From the NCBI GenBank assembly GCA_964036195.1, contig OZ038460.1:19245526-19309525 (forward strand): a DNA stretch of 64,000 bases. Direction: 5' to 3'. The translations under genes and the position numbers were made by a program. Shown in pieces: positions 12,037-24,787 of the stretch (the first letter of the stretch is position 1; every line of letters begins with the position of its first letter). The notes under the pieces were generated by a model. It was not told the origin of the DNA. It was given only the letters and a program-made list of their open reading frames with translations, and ran no database searches. The DNA comes from Sphaerolaimus hirsutus (lineage: Eukaryota > Nematoda > Chromadorea > Monhysterida > Sphaerolaimidae).

Positions 12037-12218
12037 CAGGTGGCAGTCCCAAGCCCTGTAAAGTGTAAAGTGTCAAATGTAAAGTAAAGTGTCAATCAAA
12101 ACAAAAAAGAAAAGATTTAGTTATTGAACTTTGCATGACAATTGACACTTTACTTTACTTTTGTCATGACAATTGACACTTTACTTTACACTTTACAGGG
12201 TTTGGGACTGCCCCCTGG
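12037..12218. mobile_element. Family B MITE, near-complete
   Basis: A textbook copy: CAGGTGGCAGTCCCAAGCCC at the left, GGGTTTGGGACTGCCCCCTG at the right, and between them AAAGTGTCAAATG repeats and inverses that pair over most of the length. The left end contains CAG followed by GTGG, a ready-made 5' splice site (compare Neto intron 15). Confidence 0.85.
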
Positions 12219-14173
12219 TATGACAAATTCCTACTTAACTTTCATTGAAAGTTTTATGTAACCTGTAAAGTGATATTGTAAATAAATATGTTATCAATGT
12301 TCATACCATTACATTCTTGCATACATAACCTTGCCAGAAATTGGAATGTTTGTCAATAGGTTGTCACGAGAGTGGACTCCATATTATGTGGCACTGGTCC
12401 AGTATATACGTAAATCCTTAATTTATTCCCTAATTGAATGTTCCCCCTGAGGAAAAATAATATCGCTTCTCCTAGAAGTGCCCCCTTTTACCAGGATGGC
12501 AGGAAAATGCTACCCATTTCAAAAAGACAGTTGATAAATTGATATAAATGTTGGTGATAGTTTTCCCACTGAAGAGGCCTGAAAAAAATGCCTGTCAAAA
12601 AACAATTGCCCAGGAGAAACATTCGTGAATTTACAGTACTTAGCATTTATCCAAATCTAGATAAGAGCCCAGATAAATAAATATTGGTGCATTTTATACA
12701 TCTAGCTTTTTAGCTTCTTGATGGCAAGGGTGGCACAACATTTTAAATAACAGCCCACCATTAATTTTTAAGTTATTTTATATAAGATGAGTTCAATTTT
12801 TTTTGAAAGATGTGTTTTAAAAAGTTTTGAATTTTTATATATTTTCCTATGAGATCATGAATTTTGGATTATTTTGAAAGTGGACCATTTGTAATAAATT
12901 TTCAATCGAATTTTCATTTCATTTTCAAATTTTGTAAAATCCAAAAACTGTAAAAAACGCACAAAAGTTTTCTAATTTTCAAACCTATTTCCCACCGCTA
13001 CTGGGCGGCCAGCTGTCTGCGTGCATGATTTAGTGGGGAGACTCCAATCCCGCGCAGCCAGCCCATGCCTATGCTAATGCCAAGTATGTATTGTATATAC
13101 CTAGTCTGTCATGAGTGCGCGTGTATTTGCGTAAGTATGTACGTACACGCGAGTACATAATTACATAGATGAATACATACTTTGTGTTTACTTTTGGCCC
13201 ATTTACATGGCTGTGTTTTTCCACGCGTAGCCGCGCAGCGTCCCTCAGCCAATTTGCTGGGGGCAAATTCAAACTTGTCAAAGGACGAAAATCAGGACAA
13301 AGTGGTTTTCAGGACGATTAGGGTTGCGCGGTGGATTTTTGTTGCTCAGTTTTTTTTCTATTACCTTCATATTTGTACAATTTCTGTATTACATCTTCAG
13401 CGAAAAACTGCGTTGCAGGTGGCAAACTGCCAATGTAGGCATGAACAACAATTCCTTATTCCACACGGGGGTTTCCAAGCTTTTGACCCCCGCGGGGGCT
13501 GGAAAGATGACATATCGCCCCTCTAGAGGGATAGATGACAATGTTTCTGGGCGGCTGGGGGGCACAATATATAGGCTTTTGAAAGGTATAGAAGGCAGAA
13601 AGGGAGAAAATCACTAAATAAAGGTTAGAAATGGCTAAAATAGTTTGAAATAGCTTAAAATATTTCTAACCATGTATCTTGCCAAAACAGAGTACTTAAA
13701 GGTTTTAAAGTTTTGCAAAAGTCCTCTAAATTCAGCGGTGGAGTAACATTTCTCAAACTTTGCTTCACATAGATAGATAGCTGCTGAGCGATTTGGTGGG
13801 GCCGGGGATTGTAGGAAAAAATTATCCTGGGATAGATAAATAGCTTAGCGGGACTCCAGGATAGATAGATAGCTGGCCGATTTGAGGAGGGGGGGGGTGG
13901 GCTGGGCCCTGGGGGTGCCACCCAATTGGAGACCCATTTTGAGGAGGGTTAATTTAAGGGGGGTAATTCGAGGCAATACAGTAGTCTCATTTCTTGATGC
14001 TCACCCTTTCCCTCCCTCCTCATGCAACATAAAAAAACTGAACTCAAACTCATTCCCCCTTGACAAAAGTTGGAATTGCGCCCAGGCGGCCTTCCAGGAA
14101 CAAGACCGAGCCCAGACTCGAGTCCCACACACAAACATTAGAGGGAATAATTCGCATCCATCGCAGATGCGTA
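12219..14173. other. Gene-free stretch with repeat fragments
   Basis: No supportable gene. Around 13769-13876 there are GATAGATAGATAGCTG fragments that recur at 24824-24850. Around 13900-13982 is a family A right end (GGGGGTAATTCGAGGCAATACAGTA). Confidence 0.4.
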
Positions 14174-14616
14174 TACCGTATTTCCTCGAATTACCCCCCA
14201 GGGAGTTTATTTTTTCAGAGTGGAAATTTTGAGGGAGGGGGGTTAAACGAGGGGGGTATTTCGAGGGGGAGTTCATTATTTCGCCAGAAATTTTTCGAAA
14301 TCCCAGTAACTAAATTGTTGTTTGAAATGTACACAAACGTCGCAAAAATGCAACAAAAACCGCCATTTATAACACTCTATGGACTTACATATGTAAGTAG
14401 ACACTATATAACCGGTTCTAACATATTTAACAAAGTCATTGTTTTTAACATGTGTTCTGCGTTTCCCGGATCACTAACCGCATTACGTTCTCTATACAGT
14501 AAATTGGGGGGGGGGGGGGTATTTCGAGGGGGTTATAAGTTCATAGTGCCCATTTTGAGGGGGGTATTTCGAGACGAGGGGGTATTTCGAGGGGGGTATT
14601 TCGAGGAAATACGGTA
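14174..14616. mobile_element. Family A MITE
   Basis: TACCGTATTTCCTCGAATTACC at the left, TATTTCGAGGAAATACGGTA at the right. Two or three extra copies of GGGGTATTTCGAG near the right end suggest slippage between G runs. Confidence 0.75.
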
Positions 14617-14875
14617 GTTGTCCCCCTTTGAAAGCCGGGGAGGAACTGTCATAATGGTTCACGCGCGCGATGCATATTTCGTGTTTGATATGCTCGCATG
14701 CTGAAATTGTCAGTGCAAGTATTTGTTCGCAAAAGCGCGGGCGCGTGATAGTGATGGGCGGGAGCCGCGGCGCCATTTTTTTTATATGTTGGGAACTTTC
14801 CTCACTCCGCCTTTTTTAAATATGTTGGGAACTTGCCCCACTCCGCCTTTTTTAGCCGTGCGCCGACCATAAACT

Positions 14876-15010
14876 ATCGTATTTGCTGGAATAGTTCCCC
14901 CCTGTAAGACGAGGAGGAAAAAATAACCCCCCCCCCTTGTAAAGTCCCCCTTCCAAACAGTCTGACGAAATAATACTTCCCCAGGGGGATTATTCAAGCA
15001 AATACGGTAT
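14876..15010. mobile_element. Short family A-like element, TTTGCT ends
   Basis: TCGTATTTGCTGGAATAGTTCC and the inverse GGATTATTCAAGCAAATACGGTA enclose about 90 bp. This TTTGCTTGAATAA variant also occurs at 19162-19306. Confidence 0.65.
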
Positions 15011-16180
15011 TCACATTCATACTATGCGCAAAGTGTTGTAAAAATTCGTCAAAAATTAGAGCAACCCCTATCGCGCTTTTTGGCGCCGGCCCAAGTCGCT
15101 GAACCCATTCGCATCGCTACCCCCAATCCTACTATCAATTGAACGGTGCCATTCTGATTCTTGATGCTTAGCAGTGTTGGTGCTAAAAGAAATCAGTGCC
15201 AAAATTGCTGGAGCCAGTGAAAATGATGAAACTGTGCATTGTCAGCGACATTTTTGATCGCTGCTGAAATTTGGTGCATTTTTGTGGTACCATTTTTGGC
15301 ATCCTTCCATCACTGGTTGTACATAAATAAATAGAAAGGCTACTGAGGGAGAAGCAATGGGTGATATGCACAGCATCTGAGATTACTTACAGCAATATTA
15401 TTTTCCATGTCTAGGCAGCTATGTTTTCATACTACGATTCAGCCATGTAAATATTGTTTGAACCCCAGAATAAAATCTGACAGGCCAGGCATTCATTTTT
15501 TTGTTTTGATTATTACTTTTTGCTAAAGTGCAAATTTTCTAAAGGTCAAATTTATTTTCTACAGGTGAGTACAGGTACTTTAAAAAAAGTAATGGTAAAT
15601 GTATTTACCCAGTACCCCAGTATATGTATTTTTCTAGTAAATGTAAATACATTTGAACAATTGTGGTTATTCCATTTGAGGCCCACCTGACTTTCCAGAG
15701 ATGATGAAAAGCCCACAAATAATTTTTGGCACAAATCCTAGGCCTCCCTCTGCACAATTCAAATGTTACATTGTTAGTGGTGGGAAAAGAAAATAGGTAC
15801 TTAATTGGCTACTGTTCAAGTGTTTTGCCTAGCGCCATATTGGCTTGCACTATACTTCTGCCTAGACAAAATATAGCATGATAACAATATTCAGAAACAA
15901 TGTAGCATGGTGAACTGTCATGTCCACTTATTTCACTTCACTGCCTTTTGTCTTATAAAAAAAACATCCCTCTACACAAAATAGAGGAATAATTGTTATG
16001 TAACACTTTTCTTGCAATGCATATTTTTACGTGACTGGCATCTATATTTACAATTTCTATTTATAACCATTTAGTCTAACATTATATGACATGACATGAT
16101 ACACTGTTGCAAATATGCTATTCATCATAATGGCACAATCTGATCAGTCACTCTGCTTTGGTGCATTTTTTGCGTTACAT
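15011..16180. other. Gene-free stretch
   Basis: Ordinary AT-rich sequence with no domain-bearing frame and no bounded repeat that I can define. Confidence 0.4.
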
Positions 16181-16181
16181 C

Positions 16182-16419
16182 TGGTGCCAGTCTCAGACAC
16201 TGTAAAAGACCGTGGAAAGTGTAAAACACCCTGTAAAATGTCATGTTCTTTGTATCTAAACCTTATGTTCTTGTATCCAAATCCTACTCTTGTAGGATCC
16301 TAACCTTGACTCTTGTACATGACATTTGACGCGTTACAGCATCTTTCACATGACACATGACATTTTACAGGGTCTTTTACATGACACATGAAATTTTCGG
16401 GTCCGGGAGTGCCCCCAGG
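16182..16419. mobile_element. Family B MITE
   Basis: TGGTGCCAGTCTCAGACACTG at the left; inverse text GGGTCCGGGAGTGCCCCCAGG at the right. ACATGACACATGACATTTT repeats pair with TGTAAAATGTCATG on the left. Confidence 0.7.
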
Positions 16420-16662
16420 ACAAATGCAGCAAGAATGTGTGCTATTTGTCATGTTTTCTGATGTGAACCTCAGTGTAAGTACACAGAATAAATCATAAAT
16501 ATCAGCTGATAGGGTCACATTAGTCAAGTTCTGAGAAATATGGCTGCATATAGATGGCAAATATTTCACCTGAACCGGAAATGTTCCATATATATTTTCA
16601 AGGGTATTTATAAATCCTAAAGTCAATGTCATATGTATTTAAACTGCACTTATATGTAGGTA

Positions 16663-16923
16663 CCGTATTTCCTCGAATTACCCCCCGGGGGTTTATTTTT
16701 TCAGAGTGAAAATTTTGAGAGAAAAACGTTAAAAATGCAACAATAACCACCATTTATAAGTTTTTATAGCCTTATCTAAGGATGTAGATGGTATAAACGA
16801 TGTTCTAACGTAACACAGTAACTGTTTTGAACGTCTGTTATGCATTTCCCGGACCAAAAATTCATAGTGTCCATTTTGAGGGGGGGTATTTCGAGGACGC
16901 GGGTATTTCGAGGAAATACGGTA
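16663..16923. mobile_element. Family A MITE, CGATGTTCTAACGTAAC subfamily
   Basis: Reverse-orientation copy of the element at 10043-10291: the same centre is present (GATGTAGATGGTATAAACG, CGATGTTCTAACGTAACAC), between TACCGTATTTCCTCGAATTA and TATTTCGAGGAAATACGGTA. Confidence 0.8.
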
Positions 16924-18634
16924 GTCTAGTATTACATACTTACATTCACATAACCATGTGCATGCATGGTACACAAGTACTCATATACAATACCATTTTT
17001 ATAAATATTTCATGTAGCTCTCTCTCTCCAAAGACACAATAGGATACAGTGCAGCTGCCCCCCCTAACAAAAAATTGGTATTAAGCCAAGACATTTTCGG
17101 ACTGATTTGATGCAAGTGTAGCAAAAAAGAACAGGTAATATTTATGCTTAAGTAGAACGATGGTAGCGCAGACTTTTGTCAGTTTTCCCCATAAAAAGAA
17201 CACAGACTGGATGAGACACAGACTGGATGAAATTATCTCACCATTAAATCAATATTTATGTCTGTAGAAATAAAACAAGTACCCCCTAATTCTACATTTA
17301 CTAAACACCCCCACGTGCAAAACTACAGTCTCAGAAAATCCCGGAAGAAATCCATGCAGGATGTAAAAGTCATGATTTTGCAATAGTCATGGAGGTGAGC
17401 TTTGCATGGAACGCGGCCCTTTCCTAACATGGCATTCATTCAACGCGTGCTGACCTATGGGTGTTTCGTTTTGAGAAAGTGCAACTTTTTAAGGTTCAAG
17501 TGCTCTATTTTGACACTTCTGGCAGTTTTGACTTGTAAAGTGCCCTGTAAAGTCCGACACAAGTTCATTAAAAGTCACATAGTCAGAGAGACTGATAAAA
17601 AAAATTCTTTAGCATTCACCTTCTAGCTCGCGTTTTCTAGCAGCCATTTTTAGTTAATGCCAAGATGCCTATGAAGTTTTCGGGACAACAGAATGAAACA
17701 CCCTGTTTTATTTTAAATAACTCCACTAGATATGCTTTAATCTGCTCATAGGCTCAAGCATCCATGTCAATGTATGTATATCCTATTTATATATCAATGT
17801 GCATGCCTGTACAAATCTTATACATAAAAAAGAACATATGTGGGCTGTTTCAAAATAAATTTTTATCAAACATTTGAAAATTACCTACTTAGTGGCAGCC
17901 CAGCACCCTGTAAAGTCATGCAAAATATCAAAAGTGCAAAAATACTTCCCTTTTATATTCATTGGCATTTTACATGACATTTGACACTTTACTATACGCT
18001 TAACACGGTGAGGGAACGATGGCAAACCCTCTGGAGAAAAAGTGTTGAAACATTCTAGTGTTTTATTCGAATTTCGATTTTTTCCAAAAATAGTTTTCGA
18101 ATTTTCGAATATTTTAAGAATTTACGATCTTTCCCCACTAAATTATCGCATTTCCCAATTTATCTTCTAAATTTGAACACATTTATGTATTTATGTTTTG
18201 CGGCATTCCAAACAGATTCATGTATTGAATTGTTTTTCTGCATTTCATACACATTTTCAACCAAAAATACCGGGAAAAAATTCGAAAACGTCTCGAATTT
18301 TCGAAATTTTGCCATCGCTGGTAGGGTAATTAGTACGGATTGAATAAAGTTGAACCTCTGAGTGACGTCCTGGTAGATAAATATATGGGGCCCTTATGGG
18401 ATCAAAATAGCCTACAGGAAGGGAAGCTTATAGCGGCTAACAGAAATAGCTTTCCACCTTTTTATGTGCTTTTTACTGCATAACATCTAGCATCTGGATC
18501 TACATGAAAGAACGTGTTTTCGAAGTATTTTTACGCGTTTTTTTGTCAATTTTAATGGGAGGGAGTTTAGGCTCATGTGTTATTTTCTGTCATATTTAGA
18601 TAAAGACATCTGGCAAATGGGAGGTGTAAATTGG
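16924..18634. other. Gene-free stretch with decayed family B text
   Basis: No gene. Near 17530-17590 and 17905-18010 there are fragments of family B arrays (TGTAAAGTGCCCTGTAAAG, ACATGACATTTGACACTTTA). Near 18060-18310 there is TTCGAATTTTCGAA-rich text. Confidence 0.4.
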
Positions 18635-18637
18635 ATT

Positions 18638-18905
18638 AGTGGTGTAAAAAGCGCCAGGACCATGGCGCCAAGCGCCATGACGCGTTTTGCTTTGGCGCTA
18701 GCGCCAAGCGCCAGCCATTTTGTTCCTGGCGCCGGGTAAAAATAGCGTCAAGCGCCAAAAGCGCCATGGCGTTTTTTATGGGCATAGCACCAAGCGCCAA
18801 TAGCGCCACAGCAATATAGGTTGGGCCACGCGCCAAAAGCGCCATGACGCTTTTTGCTTTATCACTAGCGCCAGGCGCCAGCGCCATGTCGCTTTTACAT
18901 CACTA
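18638..18905. mobile_element. Family H MITE rich in GGCGCC
   Basis: The ends TTAGTGGTGTAAAAAGCGCC and GCTTTTACATCACTAA are inverted. The body is a dense run of AGCGCCAAAAGCGCCATGGCG-type text with many self-complementary NarI-like sites. Related copies lie near 23034-23110 and 61268-61425, and the GGCGCC core reappears inside the element at 30380-30460. Confidence 0.7.
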
Positions 18906-19161
18906 AATGGGATACATTACTGAAAAATAGATTTTGGAGTAGTGATAAAAAACTTCTCTGCGAAACAGAGAACGATATTTATTGAAACTGTCAACTACTG
19001 CAAATGTCAACTCGATGCTGCTCTCACAAAAACACTCTCGCACAGTTTTTTAATGGAAATTGAACACCCCCTTTCAAAAATGTTGCCGAACCGATCGACT
19101 AAATGCATTTGCGGTGCTGTCATCATGTAGACACCGATGTAGTTACACTCGAAAAAATAAT

Positions 19162-19306
19162 ACCGTATTTGCTTGAATAATCCCCCTGGGGTATTATTAT
19201 TTCGTCAGACTTTTTTGAGGGGGGTTATTATTTCGTCATACTTTTTCGAGGGGGGGTTATTCGAGGGTGGATTATTCAGGGGGAATTATTCGAGCAAATA
19301 CGGCAG
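19162..19306. mobile_element. Short family A-like element, TTTGCT ends
   Basis: TACCGTATTTGCTTGAATAATCC and the inverse GAATTATTCGAGCAAATACGG; the interior repeats GGGGTTATTATTTCGTCA. Confidence 0.7.
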
Positions 19307-19577
19307 TTTAAAGTTCCATGCTAGAAAACAACAGGTGATTTAGCAAAGATGTCATAAATTTGTAAAAAAATATCCCAGGTGATTTTTCAGCGATGCTAAA
19401 AATATGCTAGCCAGAATTTTTTTTTGCAAAATCAGCAAGACAAATTCTTCAAAACGGTGTGACACTGATTTTTTCTTAAAAAACATATTTATTACTTGAA
19501 AAATGCTACCCACATGAGTGCAAAGTGTAGTGATCCTGCATGCTGAGAGTCCTTAATGGTCACTTTACAGTGAAATG

Positions 19578-19793
19578 TATGTATACTCGGCAGACACGAT
19601 ACTCTACAAACAGATAGGAGTTATGTCTTGGGCTGGCAAACGGCCAGCCGAGAACTTATGGAAGGCGTGATGACAACGAAGTGATGGCGGCATGAAGAGG
19701 AAAACGACGCGATGGCGACGAAAGTGATGACGTCATGATGGAGTGTTTCCTGCGGACAAATGTACGGCGTAATGTCATCCGAGTATACCACAT
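19578..19793. mobile_element. Family F2 MITE, diverged
   Basis: ATACTCGGCAGACACGATACTC at the left is partly matched by CATCCGAGTATACC at the right. The centre contains GACGTCATGATGGAGTG, shared with the copy at 63287-63543. Confidence 0.5.
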
Positions 19794-19983
19794 TCCATCG
19801 GGATAAATTACAAAACAAAATTATAATCACATGAAAAAGCTCTCACTTTCACTGTGGATGAATTTCGGGCAAATTGATCATGTGACTTTGTTCAGCTAAG
19901 TACGGTAATACTCTTTGTTTAGCTTGCAGCCCGATTAGTATAGCTGAGCAAAAAATATCTCGATCAAGGCTTAAAGTTTAAAT

Positions 19984-20485
19984 CCAGGTGCCATTCCCAG
20001 GCCCTTTCACATGTCATGCAAAGTTCCAAATGTCATGGAAAATGTTCGGTAAAATGGCACACATAAGTTTGACACTTTTGCTTTACATTTGCCATTCTAC
20101 AGGGCATTTGACATGACTTTTGTCACATTTCATAACATTTGACATTTTAACATTAAAGGGCATTTTACAAGGTCAGGGGGTGGCCCAGAGGACAGTCCCA
20201 GACCTGTAAAGTGTAAAATATCCAGTAAAACATCATGTGTCATGTAAAAGTCCCTGTGAAATGTTATGTGTCATGTGGAAGATCCAAATCTTATTCTATT
20301 GTATCCAATTCTTACAAAAACATAAAAAAGTATACTATAGAGTAAGATCTGGATACTATACAGTGTCTTATACATGACACGTGACATTTTACCATGTCTT
20401 TTACATGACACATGACATTTTAGAGAGTATTTTACATGACACATGACATTTTACAGTCTTTTACGGGGTCTGTGATTGGCACCAG
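19984..20485. mobile_element. Two adjacent family B MITEs
   Basis: The first runs 19984-20190 (CAGGTGCCATTCCCAGGCCC to GGTCAGGGGGTGGCCC). The second runs about 20191-20485 (GGACAGTCCCAGACCTG to GGTCTGTGATTGGCACCAG). Both have inverted TGTAAAATGTCATG-type arrays. Confidence 0.65.
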
Positions 20486-20657
20486 ATTTATGTCACGCAT
20501 GGATGCATAATATTATTGGGATTGCACAGACAAATGTCAGATATATACGCGTCTCAGGAAACTGCAAGCCAATTTTGTTAAGTGCAAAATTTAGGACGAT
20601 TCAAATTTAACTACCTAAACATTTTAGATAAATATTTATTTACACTTTTTTCAATAT

Positions 20658-20922
20658 AGTCCACTGACCGCACACAATGCATTTTTCTAAAGGAAACATT
20701 CCATCATGACGTTATCATTTATAAAATCTCATAAAAGTTTAAAAAATATGTCGCATGTGTGCGACTCCACCTTTTCCTTTTTTAAATATTTTTATTTTTG
20801 TGGAAGTAAAAGTGCAATAGTATCCCGCACGCGCGTAAGACAACAAGTCTAAGACTGCGACTAAGACAACTTAACGTAAGTAACTTTGGACGTATACTTT
20901 GTGGTCCGCCGAGTATAGGTAT
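20658..20922. mobile_element. Family F2 MITE
   Basis: TATAGTCCACTGACCGCACAC at the left and GTGGTCCGCCGAGTATA at the right. The interior CGACTCCACCTTTTTC-type text and TGACGTTATC are shared with 31495-31752 and 63287-63543. Confidence 0.6.
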
Positions 20923-22400
20923 TTGAAAAAAACGTAATTTACGTAATTTTAGGTGCCAAAACCTCAAGTGGACAAGTGGCAAGAAAAGTGGCATTCAAAG
21001 GCGAGAAAACTTACGAGTAAATTTGCAATAAACTTGCAAGTAAATTTGTAAACTTGCAAGTAAATTTGTCGCAGAAAATACTTGTCACTTAACTAACCCC
21101 CAACTTAACTCCCCACTTTTCTCGCCACTTACCACTTACTTCCTTGACTCAAATTTCCCGCCAACGAAGCCCCCCCCCACCGCCCCGGGGGGCACACACG
21201 TTGATATGAACCGGGCTTTACAGCTGCCTGTTTGTAAATACAAATAGCGTATATAAACACTGATCCGGGGCGGCCAGCCATCAAGTTGCCGCACCATTCC
21301 CCGGTCCCCATATTCGCATTCCACGCGGCTGAACTGTGGCCGCCGCGTGTATTTACCGTATCGGCTCGAATAAGCCCCCCCCCCCTCCCGAGACAGTTTG
21401 AATGAGTTGTTTTTTTATGTGTGTTGACTGGGTGGGAGGAGTTTAGCGACTGTTTGAATATTCCCCCCGGCCCTGGTTAGGGATGGCCATGGCACTTGAT
21501 TTTTTTTGTCATACTCTACATTGTATGACAATTGACATGCACAATTTTTTCTCTATACCCCCATTTTGGATGATTTGAAAAAATTTGATTTTAATGAAAA
21601 AAATCAATTTGATCAATCTGATTTTTTTAAATCAAGACGTTTGAGATTTTTTTTTTACCCGGCCCAATAACTTCGAAATTTAAAAGCTAATTAGTACAGA
21701 AATAAGGTATGAAAGTAACCTAAAAAATTGCTGCCAAAATCGAAACTGTCAAGTAACTTTATTTGACAGAATACTGTAGCTACTTTAACACATTCAGCCG
21801 GTGGCTGCACCGCAAAGCCAAGCCATATTAGTGTGCTTTTCAGTCAGAGCTCGCGTGATTGTTAATGTATGGTATGTGCCGACTAGCGTTCCAAAAATAT
21901 GTGGTCGATTTTTATTTCAAAAATGTCAGAAAATAAAATTATAAGATTTTTTCTATTTTTTTCAGGGATTTGTCGGAGAGATTTAATTATATTTTCTACT
22001 TCAGAGATTTTCTGGGATTTGAAAAAAAAATGAAACATTTTTTTTAGATTAATATTTTTTCAGGTTGTTCGAGCGAGATTTAATTATATGTATTTTTGAA
22101 ATATTTTCGGAGATAATATATATTTATATCAGATAAAATATATTTTCCAAAAATTGTCTATTTTCGGAGCACAAATACCGGTACATACACATAAACATGA
22201 TGTATGCATGATAGTTTTGTAATGTCATTTGCATGGTACTTTTGCAGGCTTATATTTGAGTCATTGTCAGAGCAGTGGGAATCTGCTAATTATGCGCAGC
22301 ACATATATAGTGGTATGCTTGAATGAATCTCTACAATACATATTTACCACATAAACACAAGAACCACTCTGCTGGTGGCCCTCATAACTCAAACACACAT
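20923..22400. other. Gene-free stretch with repeat fragments
   Basis: No gene. It contains a degraded family C fragment (20985-21160, AAACTTGCAAGTAAATTTG), a family A fragment near 21356-21480, and at 21880-22170 text rich in AGATTTAATTATATTTT that recurs near 42380-42650, 54050-54200 and 58790-59030. Confidence 0.4.
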
Positions 22401-22824
22401 ACCGTATTACCTCGAAATACCCCCATGGGGGTTTATTATTTCGCCAGCAAAATTTGAGGGGGGGTTAATTCGAGGGGGGGGGGGGTTTATTCGAGGGGGG
22501 GTTTTATTATTTCGTCAGAAATTTTCGTAAGGATCATAGTAAAAAGTAGGCATTTTCGTACCCAAAACAGGTAATAAATGTGTCCAAACAGGATATATTT
22601 GGACATAAAAACGTAGATAGCCACACAAACTAGTCTATGTGTAGTTGCAATGCAAATTAGCAGTAATAAATACATCATATACATTGCACACATGATGCAC
22701 ATCGTTTGAGGGGGGGGGGGGGTATTTCGAGGGGGGGGTTTATTATTTCCCCAGCCCATTTTGAGGGGGGGTTAATTCGAGGGGGGGTTAATTCAAGGGG
22801 GGGATAATTCGAGGTAATACGGTA
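22401..22824. mobile_element. Family A MITE, wide form
   Basis: Ends TACCGTATTACCTCGAAATA and TAATTCGAGGTAATACGGTA. It is the same subfamily as 2461-3185 but without the family J insertion, so it shows the empty state of that site. Confidence 0.8.
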
Positions 22825-24420
22825 GGTATTTTTTAAACGTCACTTTTTGACAAGGAAACCTCATTTTTAACCTCTATAAAGTTGTGCATCTGGGCGAAAA
22901 TAGATGGAAGGAAATGTTATTCAGTGCAGGAATCTCAAGGGGCTAAATTCTAAATCCCCCAGCTATGTTTAAATACCTATGGTGCATTTTTATCTATAAC
23001 TATGGAAAATATATTTTTGGCTAGTTGGGGTTAGTGATGGAAAAGCGCCAGGAAAAATGGCGCCAAGCGCCATTCAGAAAATTGGCGCCGGGCGCCAGGC
23101 GCCAAAATGAAAGATTATTTCTGCCAGTATATCATCACGGAAGTATTTACAGACGAGCAACGTGCTACACCATTTTTCTGACGGTGCCTCAAGCCACAAT
23201 ACTCATCTTATCATTAATACTTTATACCGTATTTCCTGGAAATACCCCTAGGGTGTTGATTATATTGTCAGCAAATTGAGAGAGGTTTATTCAGGGGGGG
23301 GGGGGCTATTATTCCGCCATAACTTTTGTGAAATTATATTATCTATTCGTTGCTTGTAACATACTTAGACAGTCAAATGCAGAAAAATCCAACCATAACA
23401 TAAGTTTGTAAGCGTCTATAGACATACTCTATTTACTTGAGTAATTCCTTCATTGAATAGTTCCCCTTGAAAAAATCTGACAAAATAATTCCCGCGGGGT
23501 TTAACAAAAGAATAATTCCCGTACCTTCATAATGCAACTACCATGTTTCCTCGCATAAACCCCCTCAAAATACCTCCATATCTTAACAAATTGTCAAATA
23601 GCTTGAACATTCCATACCTACTTAAATAAACCTACAAGTTGTCAGTGTCACTTTTTCTGCCACTTTGTTGCACTTTTCTGTACTAATGTGCAATACATAT
23701 TTACAATCATTGCCATCGACCAATTTTGATCATTCAGTATCTGATTGCGATTAATGGTGCACCGCTGAATTTTCCCCCAGTGTGGTCCAATGGCCCTACA
23801 CACACTAGTTTTCACCGTGACTGATGTGAAAACTGAAGTGGCCACATGGCCACATCCAGCCTACTCTTATTGTATGCTATATGTGTTTTAATTTTCAAAT
23901 TCCAACTTTCATTAATGTAAATTCAAATTTAAATTAGATGAAATCATTCAACCGTGTTCGTTAATTTGCATTTGAAAAAATTTCAGTTTTCACACGAAGT
24001 CACGGTGAAAACTAGTGTGTGTAGGCACAATAAGGCTTGCGTTGGTAGGTGTTTATATTTTGGTATTCTCAATATGTGCCTACGCACACTAGTTAGCACC
24101 GTGACTTCGGTGAAAACTGAAATTTTATTAAAAATTCAAATGAATCAACTAAATTGAATGATTTAATTTTATTTTAATATGAATTAAAATTAATGAAAGT
24201 TTACATCTGAAAACTCGAAAACTATATTGCATACAAAAACTGTGCAGTGGACGGCGACACGTCGCCATTTCAGTTTTCCCCGAAAACACCTTTATCGAGC
24301 TGGGCGCCACAGCAAATGACGGGGGAAAAGTTGCCAGCCAAAATCTGTCACTTGCAACTTTTTTGTCACTTAAAAACCAGCGTCACGAACTCAGATGCAG
24401 ATAAAAAAGTGCGCGCACGC
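22825..24420. other. Gene-free stretch upstream of the Neto-like gene
   Basis: No coding sequence. It contains a family H fragment (23034-23110), a partial family A element (from 23226) and a compound family D region at about 23796-24080, where CCTACACACACTAGTTTTCACCGTGA-type ends appear in both orientations. Confidence 0.45.
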
Positions 24421-24424
24421 GCGG

Positions 24425-24681
24425 CGGCATAAATGAGCGAACGCGTCGCGCCGCCAGCCGGCACACCCAGTCGCGGAGGAGCGCGCGTGCCGCCGCGGCA
24501 CGCAGCTAATCAACGAGCGGCCGCGCGGCGTGACGTCACTGCACTACGCCCACTGCGGCGCCCGACAGCCCGACACATTTACCCGACTAGAACCCGACAG
24601 CCGGGCCGGGCGGCCACTCTAATTCTTCTAATTAGCTAATTAGCTTACGGTGGGGCGGCAGGGCGGCCGCGCGGCGCGCAC
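24425..24681 (+). promoter_or_regulatory. GC/CpG-rich 5' flank of the Neto-like gene
   Basis: The base composition changes abruptly to GC- and CpG-rich text from about 24405. It contains a full palindromic CRE-type site TGACGTCA at 24531-24538. Its position directly before the predicted signal-peptide exon makes it a plausible CpG-type core promoter or 5' UTR. I see no convincing TATA box, and the transcription start cannot be placed. Confidence 0.4.
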
Positions 24682-24787
24682 ATGGCTGCCGGCCGGTGCG
24701 GCAGGGGCAGGTGGCTGCGTCGCGCCGCCAGACTGGGCCACTCGCTGGTGGCCGCCGCCGCCGCGCTGCACTTGCTGCTGGTGATCG
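24682..24787 (+). CDS. neto: Neto exon 1: start codon and signal peptide
   Basis: Begins MAAGRCGRGRW, an Arg-rich n-region, followed by a hydrophobic core (LVAAAAALHLLLVIG). It ends in phase 1 at a strong donor (G then GTGAGT). The upstream frame of the same GC-rich block is in a different register, so this ATG is the natural start. Confidence 0.75.

Noticed and set aside
24433-24639. A 68-codon frame just upstream of Neto as the true N-terminus
   Set aside because: It is in a different register from the signal-peptide exon, ends in a stop before it, and looks like CpG-rich promoter DNA translated by chance.
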